Positions 1-7,353 are shown, numbered from the stretch's first letter. The stretch: 10,886 nucleotides of DNA from Tannerella sp. (GCA_031261145.1 JAISJX010000096.1:1-10886), one strand, 5' to 3'. The notes: a model not told the origin generated them from the sequence alone. Translations and numbers: made by a program.

Positions 1-198
1 ATTATCCGGTCGCCGAACGAACTGATTAATCCGGTTTATTATGTTTCAAAACAGATAACGGCGGAAACAATCGTATCGCGAGCCAAAGCGACCGGTCAGC
101 AATGGGTTTTCCCCGACGACGAACTGTCGCCTTTGGTGGAGACGTTGCGTAAACGGGGCCGAAAAGGGCCTCTTTGGGAATTTTTTAGATACAGTTAA
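1..198 (+). CDS. C-terminal end of an unidentified protein (partial)
   Basis: Frame 1 is open from the left edge to a TAA at 196-198, giving the last 65 residues of a protein whose start is outside the window. The tail is polar, with a basic stretch (LRKRGRKG) followed by an aromatic end (PLWEFFRYS). It shows no membrane helix and no catalytic motif I recognise. The stop is only 5 bases before the dehydratase start, on the same strand, so the gene is very probably part of the same pigment operon. Genes found at this place in related clusters include acyltransferases, transporters and hydrolases, but nothing in these 65 residues lets me choose. I leave the function open. Confidence 0.7.
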   Translation: MIRSPNELINPVYYVSKQITAETIVSRAKATGQQWVFPDDELSPLVETLRKRGRKGPLWEFFRYS

Positions 199-203
199 AA
201 AAG

Positions 204-647
204 ATGGAAACAATGAAACAGATGAGTATTTTTGAACTATTGCCTCAACGTCCGCCGTTTATCATGGTGGACAAATTGACCTATTACGACCCGGTCGTCG
301 CAAAAACGGTCTTTACCCTTCGCGAAGACAATCTTTTTTGCACGAACGGACGGATGGAAGAAGCCGGGCTGGTCGAAGTCATCGCGCAAACCTGCGCCGC
401 ACGAATGGGCTACAAGGAAAAAACGGATGTACAACGGGACGGGGTTGTCAAAATCGGTTATATCGGAATGATAAAGAAGATGAGTATTTACGAGACACCG
501 TTGGTAGGCGAGCAATTGGAAACGACCGTTTTGTTTGTAGAAGAAATATTCGCCACCTCATTGGTTGACTCAAAAATAGAAGTCGGCGATAAATTAATCG
601 CCACTTGTGAGATGAAGATTTTTTTAACAGACATGGCGCCTGACTGA
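204..647 (+). CDS. ApeP/FabZ-like hotdog-fold 3-hydroxyacyl-ACP dehydratase
   Basis: The 147-residue protein is a single hotdog domain. The N-terminal motif LLPQRPPFIMVDKL (residues 12-25) matches the FabZ signature LPHRYPFLLVDRV. The central helix carries EVIAQ (58-62), where Glu58 matches the catalytic Glu of FabZ (IEAMAQ). The FabZ catalytic His of the GHFP motif is absent: the segment at residues 44-55 is shortened and reads around CTNGRM. This resembles ApeP-type dehydratases of aryl polyene clusters more than housekeeping FabZ. By family it would remove water from 3-hydroxyacyl-ACP in the cytoplasm to make conjugated double bonds. The start at 204 sits 5 bases after the previous stop; an in-frame ATG at 213 is a possible alternative. 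The stop overlaps the next start (TGATG). Confidence 0.85.
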   Translation: METMKQMSIFELLPQRPPFIMVDKLTYYDPVVAKTVFTLREDNLFCTNGRMEEAGLVEVIAQTCAARMGYKEKTDVQRDGVVKIGYIGMIKKMSIYETPLVGEQLETTVLFVEEIFATSLVDSKIEVGDKLIATCEMKIFLTDMAPD

Positions 648-1081
648 TGGAAAAGAAAGAAGACAGGGTATTGAAAACATCGAAAGAGTTTGACGTTCGT
701 TTCAGCGAAGTCGATTCCATGCACATCGTATGGCACGGCTCGTACGCCCTCTATTTCGAGGACGCGCGCGAATACTTCGGAAAAGTGTTCGGACTTAGCT
801 ATGAAACTTATTTCGCCAACGAATGTTTCGCCCCATTAGTCGATTTGAATTTTAATTACAAGAAACCCTTGCTTCTCGGACAACGGGCGCGGGTGGACAT
901 TATTTACCGGAACGTCACGGCGGCAAAAGTCATTTTTGACTACGAAATACGGTCGCTGGAAGACAACAGCCTGATTGCCTCCGGATCGTCCACGCAAGTG
1001 TTTCTCGATCGCAATTATAACTTATTATGGACAAATCCTCCGTTCTACGAAGAATGGAAGAAAAAATATGATTTGCTATGA
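647..1081 (+). CDS. 4-hydroxybenzoyl-CoA-type (YbgC-like) acyl thioesterase
   Basis: The 144 residues form a hotdog thioesterase of the 4HBT/YbgC group. The signature is at residues 16-41: FSEVDSMHIVWHGSY followed by YFEDARE, matching the family pattern D-x-(x)-G-V-V-Y-H-x-Y. Asp23 lies at the position of the catalytic Asp. The length is normal for the family. It would hydrolyse acyl-CoA or acyl-ACP thioesters in the cytoplasm. In APE and flexirubin clusters such an enzyme is thought to release or proofread acyl intermediates, although its exact substrate cannot be read from sequence. The start codon overlaps the dehydratase stop by one base, and the stop overlaps the KS1 start (ATGA), which indicates translational coupling. 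Confidence 0.88.
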   Translation: MEKKEDRVLKTSKEFDVRFSEVDSMHIVWHGSYALYFEDAREYFGKVFGLSYETYFANECFAPLVDLNFNYKKPLLLGQRARVDIIYRNVTAAKVIFDYEIRSLEDNSLIASGSSTQVFLDRNYNLLWTNPPFYEEWKKKYDLL

Positions 1082-2235
1082 TAACATTGCTAAGTGACAA
1101 TATTATATCAGCTTTAGGTTTTACCTCCGGACAGAATTTCGAAAACGTAAGGCAAGGAATAAGCGGAATCACTTATTACCCGGAAAGCTATTTCAACCTG
1201 CACGAACCGTTCATGGCGTCGGCCATCGACAGCGAGGCGTTGGACAGGGCTTTTTACCGTCTGCCCTTTGCCCCGGAAACGAACTGTACCAAGTTGGAAA
1301 AAGCGGCCATCGTATCCGTTTCCGAGGCTCTGAAAGAGACAGCCATTGACGCATCAAGCAAGCGGACGCTGTTTATTCTTTCCTCCACCAAAGGAAACGT
1401 TTTCCTGCTCGATTCCACCCAAAGAGACGGTTACGAACCGGAGCAACTGTTCTTGTGGCGTTCCGCCGAATTAATCGCCGGATATTTCGGCAATAAAAAT
1501 ACGCCGCTGGTTGTGTCGAACGCTTGTATTTCAGGCGCCTCAGCCTTGATAACGGCACAACGGGCGTTGCTCTCGAAACGCTACGACCATGTCATCGTGA
1601 CCGGCGCCGATATGCTTTCGCGATTTGTTGTTTCCGGTTTCCAGTCCTTCAAAGCATTGTCGCAGGAAGTCTGCAAACCCTTTGACGCCGAACGTAACGG
1701 ATTGAATATCGGCGAATCGGCCTCAACAATGATTCTGGCGGATACGCCCGGTGATAAAATCCAATCCGGTCAGATTGTACTAAGCGCCGGAGCCGTACGA
1801 AACGACGCAAACCATATCTCCGGCCCTTCCCGAACGGGCGAAGGATCGTTCCTCGCGTTAAAGCACGTGCTTTCCGGCACAGGAACGGATGAAATCGCAT
1901 TTGTCAATGCGCACGGGACAGCGACGCCTTACAACGACGAGATGGAATCGGTTGCCATCACCCGCGCCTCGCTGCAAGATGTCCCCATCACCTGTCAGAA
2001 AGGCTATTTCGGACATACCCTGGGCAGCGCAGGCATCCTGGAAAGCATCATCTCAACCCGCGCCCTGCGAAACGGAATAATTCTGAAAACCTACGGTTTC
2101 AATACCTTAGGCGTCACGAATCCGCTGCATGTCACGCAACAGGTGCAAACCACCTCCCGCAACCGCTGCATCAATATGCTTTCCGGTTTCGGCGGATGCA
2201 ATGCCGCTCTTTTATATACACTTGTAAAAAATTGA
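1078..2235 (+). CDS. Beta-ketoacyl-ACP synthase with complete catalytic triad (KS1)
   Basis: The 385-residue thiolase-fold ketosynthase keeps every catalytic residue. Cys150 lies in SNACISGASA, His279 in NAHGTATPYND and His313 in GYFGHTLGSAG, with Lys308 just before. The C-terminal glycine loop GFGG (370-373) is also present. It should accept an acyl group on Cys150 and condense it with a malonyl-ACP in the cytoplasm. The N-terminus (MITLLSDNIISALG) is slightly short compared with FabF-type enzymes. The gene overlaps the thioesterase by 4 bases and is followed after 3 bases by the half-ketosynthase, a KS-plus-partner order like that of ApeO and ApeC. Whether it starts or extends chains is not decided by sequence. 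Confidence 0.9.
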   Translation: MITLLSDNIISALGFTSGQNFENVRQGISGITYYPESYFNLHEPFMASAIDSEALDRAFYRLPFAPETNCTKLEKAAIVSVSEALKETAIDASSKRTLFILSSTKGNVFLLDSTQRDGYEPEQLFLWRSAELIAGYFGNKNTPLVVSNACISGASALITAQRALLSKRYDHVIVTGADMLSRFVVSGFQSFKALSQEVCKPFDAERNGLNIGESASTMILADTPGDKIQSGQIVLSAGAVRNDANHISGPSRTGEGSFLALKHVLSGTGTDEIAFVNAHGTATPYNDEMESVAITRASLQDVPITCQKGYFGHTLGSAGILESIISTRALRNGIILKTYGFNTLGVTNPLHVTQQVQTTSRNRCINMLSGFGGCNAALLYTLVKN

Positions 2236-2238
2236 ACG

Positions 2239-2853
2239 ATGGAAGATATTCAGATTAAAAGCTACTGCCAACTATTCCCCGGTCAAGTCCGGTTAAACGG
2301 GAAGGTTTATATCGAATCCGTCCAAAAACCATGCGAAATGCAGGCTTTTCTGACAGACCTATATAACCGGTTGGGCATCGACTATCGGAAATTTTTTAAA
2401 ATGGACGTCTTGTCCAAACAGGGATTTCTTGCCGCCGAATTGTTAATGAACGGTTTCGAGCGCGAGCAACCCAAAGAAGATACAGCGATTATCCTCTTCA
2501 ACCGGACTGGTTCCCTGAATGCGGATGAGGCTTATCAACTGACCATTCCGGCAGATGGAGACTATTTCCCAAGCCCTGCCGTATTTGTCTATACCTTGCC
2601 CAACATTGTAACGGGCGAGATAGCCATCCGGAACAGGATACACGGTGAAACCGTCTTTTACGTGCTTCCGCAACCGCAAGGCCAACCGATGGAAGCCATC
2701 ATCCGCGAAACCATGTTATCCGCCGGAATGAAATATGCGCTGGCCGGATGGTTGGAAGCGGAATCCGGATCGTTTATGATGCTGTGCGAAGCCGGTGGCA
2801 ACGACGGTTTGATGGCTTTAAACGCAGGAAATATAGAAAAAATGATTAATTAA
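2239..2853 (+). CDS. Half-ketosynthase, chain-length-factor-like (PF13723-type, no active site)
   Basis: The 204 residues resemble only the N-terminal half of a ketosynthase. The phrase SPAVFVYTLPNIVTGEIAIR (111-130) matches the KS segment ahead of the active site, and AGMKYALAGWLEAE (near 162-175) matches the AGRADVMLAGGAEA strand after it. Where the nucleophilic Cys would lie, the sequence reads LPQPQGQ, so no Cys is available. The whole C-terminal half with the two catalytic His is missing. The family annotated as beta-ketoacyl synthase N-terminal domain or APE chain length factor (ApeC-like) has this size and location. I infer a non-catalytic partner of KS1, three bases upstream. A regulatory or scaffolding role is the alternative. 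It is not a recent truncation, since no KS-like remnant lies between its stop and the ACP. Confidence 0.75.
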   Translation: MEDIQIKSYCQLFPGQVRLNGKVYIESVQKPCEMQAFLTDLYNRLGIDYRKFFKMDVLSKQGFLAAELLMNGFEREQPKEDTAIILFNRTGSLNADEAYQLTIPADGDYFPSPAVFVYTLPNIVTGEIAIRNRIHGETVFYVLPQPQGQPMEAIIRETMLSAGMKYALAGWLEAESGSFMMLCEAGGNDGLMALNAGNIEKMIN

Positions 2854-2886
2854 AAATATTTATAAACTTATCAAATTAAAGAAATT
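2854..2886 (+). promoter_or_regulatory. AT-rich leader in front of the ACP gene
   Basis: This 33-base spacer is almost entirely A and T and ends in TTAAAGAAATT directly before the ATG. Other junctions in the operon overlap or have 3 to 21 bases. A-rich, unstructured leaders promote translation in Bacteroidota, and ACPs are usually needed in excess of their enzymes, so a boosted start is plausible. I see no good TAnnTTTG promoter element in it. Confidence 0.35.
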
Positions 2887-3144
2887 ATGGACGAATTGAT
2901 TTTGGAATTGAAACAAGAGATTATTAAAGTGTTGAATCTGGAAGGTATAACGCCGGAAGATATTTCTAACGACAGCGAACTGTTCGGCGATGGCCTGGGA
3001 CTTGATTCGATTGACGCATTGGAGTTGATCGTATTGCTCGAAAAAAATTACGGCATCAAGCTGAAAGACCCTGCACAGGGAAAAGAGATTTTCAAATCCA
3101 TCCGCACGATGGCGGAATACGTCACAGCAAACCGTATCAAATAA
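2887..3144 (+). CDS. Acyl carrier protein
   Basis: The 85-residue protein has the normal ACP length and four-helix pattern. The phosphopantetheine attachment site is Ser41 in GLGLDSIDALEL (36-47), at the start of helix II, with the acidic residues of the ketosynthase docking face following it. After activation by a phosphopantetheinyl transferase, which is not in this window, it would carry the growing polyene thioester between the ketosynthases, dehydratase and thioesterase encoded around it. The protein is acidic, as expected. It lies in the middle of the ketosynthase genes, 21 bases ahead of KS2, which marks it as pathway-specific and not the housekeeping AcpP. APE clusters often have a second ACP; none is visible here. 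Confidence 0.95.
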   Translation: MDELILELKQEIIKVLNLEGITPEDISNDSELFGDGLGLDSIDALELIVLLEKNYGIKLKDPAQGKEIFKSIRTMAEYVTANRIK

Positions 3145-3165
3145 GTAAGAACGAAGCGAACGAGC

Positions 3166-4368
3166 ATGGAACAGACAAAGGACGTTTATGTGACCGGAGC
3201 CGGCATCATCTCTCCGGTCGGGCTTGGCAAACAGGCGACACTGGAGGCTTTGAAAAACCAATATTCAGGTCTTGCCCCCATTCGTTACCTGAAAACCTCC
3301 CATACCGAATTTCCCGCAGGCGAAGTGAAATACAGTAACGACGAGATGCGGGAGATGTTGAATTTCCCGCAGGGAGAGGTCGCAATACGTTCTTCGTTGC
3401 TGGGTATATTTGCCGTAAAAGAGGCGCTTCAACAAGCCCGCCTCGACGACCGGGAGACTTTGCAGGTTGCATTTATCTCCGGAATCACCGTCGGGGGTAT
3501 GGACCAGACGGAACAACTGTACTCCGATTTTCTGGAAAACGACTCGAAAAACGCTTATATCGAACTGAATGACTGCGGGGCCTGTACCGAACAGATTGCC
3601 GATTACTTCGGCGGTTTCAAGATGGTATCGACCATCGTAACCGCCTGTTCTTCTTCCGCCAATACCATTATGATGGGCGCCGACCTGATTAAGGAAGGGC
3701 GTGCCGATGTCGTAGTCGCCGGCGGTTGCGAATGTCTTTCGCGTTACCATCTCAATGGTTTTAACACGCTGATGATTCTCGACAAGGAAATCTGCAAGCC
3801 TTTTGACCGAAACCGCGCCGGAATCAACCTCGGCGAAGGCGCAGGCTACCTTGTTCTCGAATCTCCCGAATCGGCGGCGCGGCGGGGCGTGCAGCCGACA
3901 GGCAAAATCTCCGGCTATCACAATGCCTGCGACGCTTATCATCCGACAGCCACCTCGCCCGACGGTTTAGGCGCTTATCTTGCCATGAAAGGCGCTGTCG
4001 AAAGCGCCGGACTCACCCCCGGAGATATTGATTACATCAACGCGCACGGCACGGGAACGCCCAACAACGATTTGACCGAAGGAATCGCCGTCATGAGGCT
4101 TTTTGGCGACCACATCCCGCCCCTCGCTTCCATCAAAGCCTACACCGGGCATACGACAAGCGCGGCGGGTAGCATCGAAGCCGTCGTTTCGTTGCTGGCG
4201 TTGGAAAACAACTTCTTTCCGGTCAACCTGAACTTCCATACGCCTATCGAAGAGCATAGTTTTGTTCCGGTGACCGACCCGGCGTCTTCCCGTCCAATCC
4301 GTCATATTTTGTCTAATTCGTTCGGATTCGGCGGAAATAATTCATCCATTGTCTTATCTAAAATTTAA
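3166..4368 (+). CDS. FabF-like beta-ketoacyl-ACP synthase with complete catalytic triad (KS2)
   Basis: The 400-residue enzyme is a standard-length type II ketosynthase. It begins with VYVTGAGIISPVG, the FabF-type N-terminal strand. Cys161 lies in TIVTACSSSANT, Lys324 and His329 in SIKAYTGHTTSAAGS, and His294 in NAHGTGTPNND. The closing glycine loop NSFGFGGNNS lies at 384-393. It should carry out decarboxylative Claisen condensation of malonyl-ACP with an acyl chain in the cytoplasm. It follows the ACP by 21 bases and precedes the inactive ketosynthase-like protein by 6 bases. This repeats the KS-then-dead-KS order seen for KS1 and its half-KS neighbour. Compared with KS1 it is closer to the canonical FabF family in motifs and length. 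Confidence 0.92.
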   Translation: MEQTKDVYVTGAGIISPVGLGKQATLEALKNQYSGLAPIRYLKTSHTEFPAGEVKYSNDEMREMLNFPQGEVAIRSSLLGIFAVKEALQQARLDDRETLQVAFISGITVGGMDQTEQLYSDFLENDSKNAYIELNDCGACTEQIADYFGGFKMVSTIVTACSSSANTIMMGADLIKEGRADVVVAGGCECLSRYHLNGFNTLMILDKEICKPFDRNRAGINLGEGAGYLVLESPESAARRGVQPTGKISGYHNACDAYHPTATSPDGLGAYLAMKGAVESAGLTPGDIDYINAHGTGTPNNDLTEGIAVMRLFGDHIPPLASIKAYTGHTTSAAGSIEAVVSLLALENNFFPVNLNFHTPIEEHSFVPVTDPASSRPIRHILSNSFGFGGNNSSIVLSKI

Positions 4369-4374
4369 AACGGT

Positions 4375-5424
4375 ATGTCAGTATATATTCAGGCAGCAAC
4401 TCAAATATCAGCTCAAAAACCGTTATCCGATGAATGGTTCGATTCGCCCGTTTATCCCGATAAAGCCTGCATCCATTCCAACGATCCCGCTTTTACGGAC
4501 TATCTGTCCCCATTGATGTCGCGAAGGATGTGTAACTTGCTGAAACGCGCCATTGTCACCGCCCGTTTGACATTGAAAAAGGCGTCCGTCGAAATGCCCG
4601 ACGCCATCATCAGCGGCACCGGTCTGGGCTGTATTGAAAACACCGAGAAATTCTTGACCTGCATGTTAGACAACGGCGAACAGTTCCTGCAGCCCAGCTA
4701 TTTCATGCAATCGACCCACAATATCCTCAGTTCCTCCATTGCCATCGACCTGAAGTGCCACGGCTACAACAATACGTTCGTGCACCGCGGCGTTTCTTTT
4801 GAACATGCGCTGACCGACGCCATCCTCCAGTTCCGCTTGCATGGCATCCAAACAGCATTAGTCGGCGGCTACGACGAACTTACAGCCGATTATCATCTTT
4901 TCTTCAGCAAATTAGGTCTGTTTAACTTTGCCGGCGAAAATACGGCTTCCCCCAAGGAACGATGTTTTGCGGGCGAAACAGCCGTCAGCATGTTGTTGAG
5001 CGCTTCCCGGAACGACCGGACGCTCTGCGAAATCAGCGAAACAGAAATGATGTATCGCCCGTCCAAAGAACAGATGCGGCAATCGCTTAACGCCTTATTA
5101 GGCCGCGCCGGTTGTTCGCTGTCCGAAATAGACGCCGTGCTGGTCGGCACAAACACAAATCCTGCGAACGACGCCGTTTATCAAACCGTTATCCCGCAGT
5201 TGTTCGGAAATCATCCGGTTGCGCAATACAAACATCTTTTCGGCCAGTCCATCACATCACCGGCTCTGGGCGTTTACACCGCTGCAACATGCCTCCACCG
5301 GCAGATGATTCCCTCGCATCTTCTCCTCAACCGGGAAAATGACCTCTCATCCGTAAAACGAATTTTGTTTTACAACCATTTCAACAACAAGTCTCATTCA
5401 TTGATACTCCTGTCCCAATGCTAA
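4375..5424 (+). CDS. Catalytically dead ketosynthase-like protein (chain-length-factor-like)
   Basis: The 349 residues follow the ketosynthase fold, but each catalytic position is altered. The nucleophile segment reads NTFVHRGVSFEHAL (133-146), with Gly or Val where KS2 has Cys161. The first His motif HGTGTPNND is replaced by GTNTNPAND (258-266). The second, GHT, is GQS in KHLFGQSITSPALG (286-299). Conserved scaffold features remain, such as ALVGGYDE (161-168), matching VVAGGCE of KS2. The protein cannot work as a ketosynthase alone. By analogy with chain length factors of type II polyketide synthases it probably dimerises with a catalytic KS, most likely KS2, encoded 6 bases upstream. Its last 7 bases overlap the next gene. 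Confidence 0.8.
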   Translation: MSVYIQAATQISAQKPLSDEWFDSPVYPDKACIHSNDPAFTDYLSPLMSRRMCNLLKRAIVTARLTLKKASVEMPDAIISGTGLGCIENTEKFLTCMLDNGEQFLQPSYFMQSTHNILSSSIAIDLKCHGYNNTFVHRGVSFEHALTDAILQFRLHGIQTALVGGYDELTADYHLFFSKLGLFNFAGENTASPKERCFAGETAVSMLLSASRNDRTLCEISETEMMYRPSKEQMRQSLNALLGRAGCSLSEIDAVLVGTNTNPANDAVYQTVIPQLFGNHPVAQYKHLFGQSITSPALGVYTAATCLHRQMIPSHLLLNRENDLSSVKRILFYNHFNNKSHSLILLSQC

Positions 5425-5771
5425 AATTAATCGTTTACGCCACCGTACAATCTTTGTTTCTTGTCTCCGGACAGATATTCCTGAAGATCGCCATGCTCCG
5501 GCTGGATAAGTTCAGTTTTACATGGAAGTATTTCAAAGACTTCTTTACCAACTGGCCAATGGCCGCTTCCGGCATTTCCATGGTAGCCGCTTCGTTATTA
5601 TGGTTCTACATACTAAAGCACTTCGAGTTTTCCGTCGCCTATCCCATGATAAGCATCAGTTATGTGTTCGGGATGTTAGCGGCCATCTTTGTCTTTCATG
5701 AGACCGTCCCCCTGATACGCTGGTTCGGCGTTTTCCTGATTATGAGCGGGGTGTTTCTGGTGACAAAGTAA
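5418..5771 (+). CDS. Small four-helix EamA/SMR-like transporter
   Basis: The 117 residues form about four membrane helices (near 3-23, 47-67, 71-93 and 98-115). The stretch FSVAYPMISISYVFG followed by HETVPLIRWFGVFLIMSGV is typical of EamA/SMR half-size transporters, including ArnE/ArnF-like flippase subunits. The essential membrane Glu of EmrE-type drug exporters (8 residues before the helix-1 Lys) is not present; Leu15 stands there. A cation-drug antiport role is therefore unlikely. A homodimer or heterodimer in the inner membrane that moves a lipid-linked product is a reasonable inference from its place at the end of the pigment operon. It overlaps the preceding gene by 7 bases and ends 9 bases before the stop of the convergent gene. 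Confidence 0.8.
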   Translation: MLKLIVYATVQSLFLVSGQIFLKIAMLRLDKFSFTWKYFKDFFTNWPMAASGISMVAASLLWFYILKHFEFSVAYPMISISYVFGMLAAIFVFHETVPLIRWFGVFLIMSGVFLVTK

Positions 5772-5780
5772 GCCTTTTTT

Positions 5781-7322
5781 TCAGGCGAACCATTCCCGTT
5801 GCCGTCCTTGCAGGTTTTGCAGGGTGTCGAGGCAGATATTCACATCGTCCACCACCTGAAAATCAAACATGCCCACGCAAATAAAATCGGCGCCGTTGGC
5901 AAATGCCCAGTTAAAGCCGTCTTTCGGGGAGATGGCGCCTGCGGCGAGCACCTTGAACCCCATCACCGGAACTTTGATGCGATTCACAAATTCGATGGTG
6001 CGGTCGGGGAACGGGCAGAAACAATTATCGTGAAACATGTTATGGTCATTGCTTTGCACCCCGTCCACCTCAAACGGCTTCCTGAACTCGCGGGGATGAG
6101 CCGACCAGTAATTATCATGGTGCATGGTCTTCATATAATAATCCGGGATAATTCCGTTTTCCTCGCAAATAATGAAAGAATCAATGGTATGCGCACCCAT
6201 TCCGGCGACACAACCCTCGCTCCGAATCCGTCCCATCATCTTGTCTATCACCTCCAACCGGCTGTCCCTGACAAGCCAGTCGCACCAATTACCCTGCAAC
6301 TGGATAATATCTATTCCATTATCAATGGCCACCGTTACATCTTCGTAAATATCCTCGCTTTTTTCTTTTATCCCCACCTGCGTAATCACTTTTATCTTGC
6401 TGCCGGTTACTTTCTTGTATTTCGCCATGACCGATATGGTCGGAAAGCCGATGTTAATGGTATTGATACCGGCCTGTTCGCACAGCATCAACGTCTCGTA
6501 TATCTTCTTTTCGGTATTGTATGCCTTGAAAAGTGAACCGGCATAGAGCAAGTCCCGTGCGTGCGCCCAGCCGCCAATCAGGTTCCCGCCCATAATCAGG
6601 CGGCTAATCTCATGATTACCGATTTTCCCTTTCGGCAACTCGCCTTTCAGATCGCGCAAGGCCACTTGATTGACTTGAATCGTAGCGCCTGACATCACAT
6701 CCATTCCATACAGTTTGTTCGTCTTGTATGCGCCCCATCCCAATGCTCCCAGAACGGGCAGGGAAACAAGGTCTTTCAACATTTCGCGCCGCGTATGACC
6801 GCTTGTTTCGGGCGTTTCTGCCGGCGTTTCTGCCGGAACGGAAACGGGAGTTGCTTTTGGGACAGTTGCCGCCCGTTTCTTTTTCCATGACCGAATCAGG
6901 TTGTCTAATCCATATCCCTTTTCTTTATAGAAAAAGAAGAAGAAGAGGGCGATTGCTTCCACAAGCAATTTGTCCACCACAAAAACGCTATCTTCCTGAA
7001 CATTGAGCAGGGAGATACCAAAAGGCGGATAGGCAAAGTAGTAAAGCGTCAGCAGGATGGCTCCAAACAGGGAAGACCATTTGGACAACAGTCCGAAAGA
7101 CAGCGACAAGCCGATAAGGATTAAACCGGCAATGTTCAGCACATCAACCACCGACATGATTCCGGGAGAGGAAGCAAACCAGTGATAAACGGGCGAAAGA
7201 AACCCGCGGGTATTATTCAGGTAGGCTTCGGCCGACCAGTTACCCGACAACAATTTGATAAAGCCCTCATACAAAAAATGCCATCCAATGGCCATACGAA
7301 GGATAGTGACTAACGTTTTCAT
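5781..7322 (-). CDS. DoxX-like membrane domain fused to an aldo-keto-reductase-like barrel
   Basis: From the ATG at 7322 the protein has 513 residues. Residues 1-145 are a DoxX-type domain with about four membrane helices (GWHFLYEGFIKLLSG near the N-terminus is the family hallmark). Residues 152-176 are a Pro/Thr/Ala/Glu linker. TRREMLK at 177-183 followed by a short hydrophobic stretch looks like a Tat signal. Residues 235-513 resemble a TIM barrel of the aldo-keto reductase type (ISRLIMGGNLIGG, then the helix ending CEQAGINTINIGF). The usual D-x(4)-Y, Lys and His of aldo-keto reductases are not seen: the strand with TK reads ITQVG. The substrate is unknown. Upstream in-frame codons to a TTG at 7442 are rejected because the promoter at 7354-7361 lies inside them. 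Confidence 0.75.
   Translation of the reverse strand: MKTLVTILRMAIGWHFLYEGFIKLLSGNWSAEAYLNNTRGFLSPVYHWFASSPGIMSVVDVLNIAGLILIGLSLSFGLLSKWSSLFGAILLTLYYFAYPPFGISLLNVQEDSVFVVDKLLVEAIALFFFFFYKEKGYGLDNLIRSWKKKRAATVPKATPVSVPAETPAETPETSGHTRREMLKDLVSLPVLGALGWGAYKTNKLYGMDVMSGATIQVNQVALRDLKGELPKGKIGNHEISRLIMGGNLIGGWAHARDLLYAGSLFKAYNTEKKIYETLMLCEQAGINTINIGFPTISVMAKYKKVTGSKIKVITQVGIKEKSEDIYEDVTVAIDNGIDIIQLQGNWCDWLVRDSRLEVIDKMMGRIRSEGCVAGMGAHTIDSFIICEENGIIPDYYMKTMHHDNYWSAHPREFRKPFEVDGVQSNDHNMFHDNCFCPFPDRTIEFVNRIKVPVMGFKVLAAGAISPKDGFNWAFANGADFICVGMFDFQVVDDVNICLDTLQNLQGRQREWFA
6811..6834. repeat. 12-bp tandem duplication inside the linker
   Basis: GGCGTTTCTGCC occurs twice in direct succession (6811-6822 and 6823-6834). 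On the minus strand it encodes the repeated AETP of the Pro/Thr/Glu linker between the DoxX domain and the Tat-like segment. It preserves frame and suggests that linker length can vary by slippage. Confidence 0.7.
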
Positions 7323-7353
7323 GTATATTCTTTTTATTTGTTCTTTTACGCTA

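Noticed and set aside
3265..3942. Long minus-strand frame antisense to KS2
   Set aside because: It is a shadow of a well-supported ketosynthase gene and has no recognisable motifs.
5772..5786. GCCT-T-rich-AGGC as terminator for the pigment operon
   Set aside because: The stem is only 4 bp and the T-run lies in the loop, not after the stem, so it does not qualify as an intrinsic terminator.
5799..6536. Long plus-strand frame antisense to the DoxX fusion gene
   Set aside because: The protein has no family features, and the minus-strand frame has clear domain signatures.
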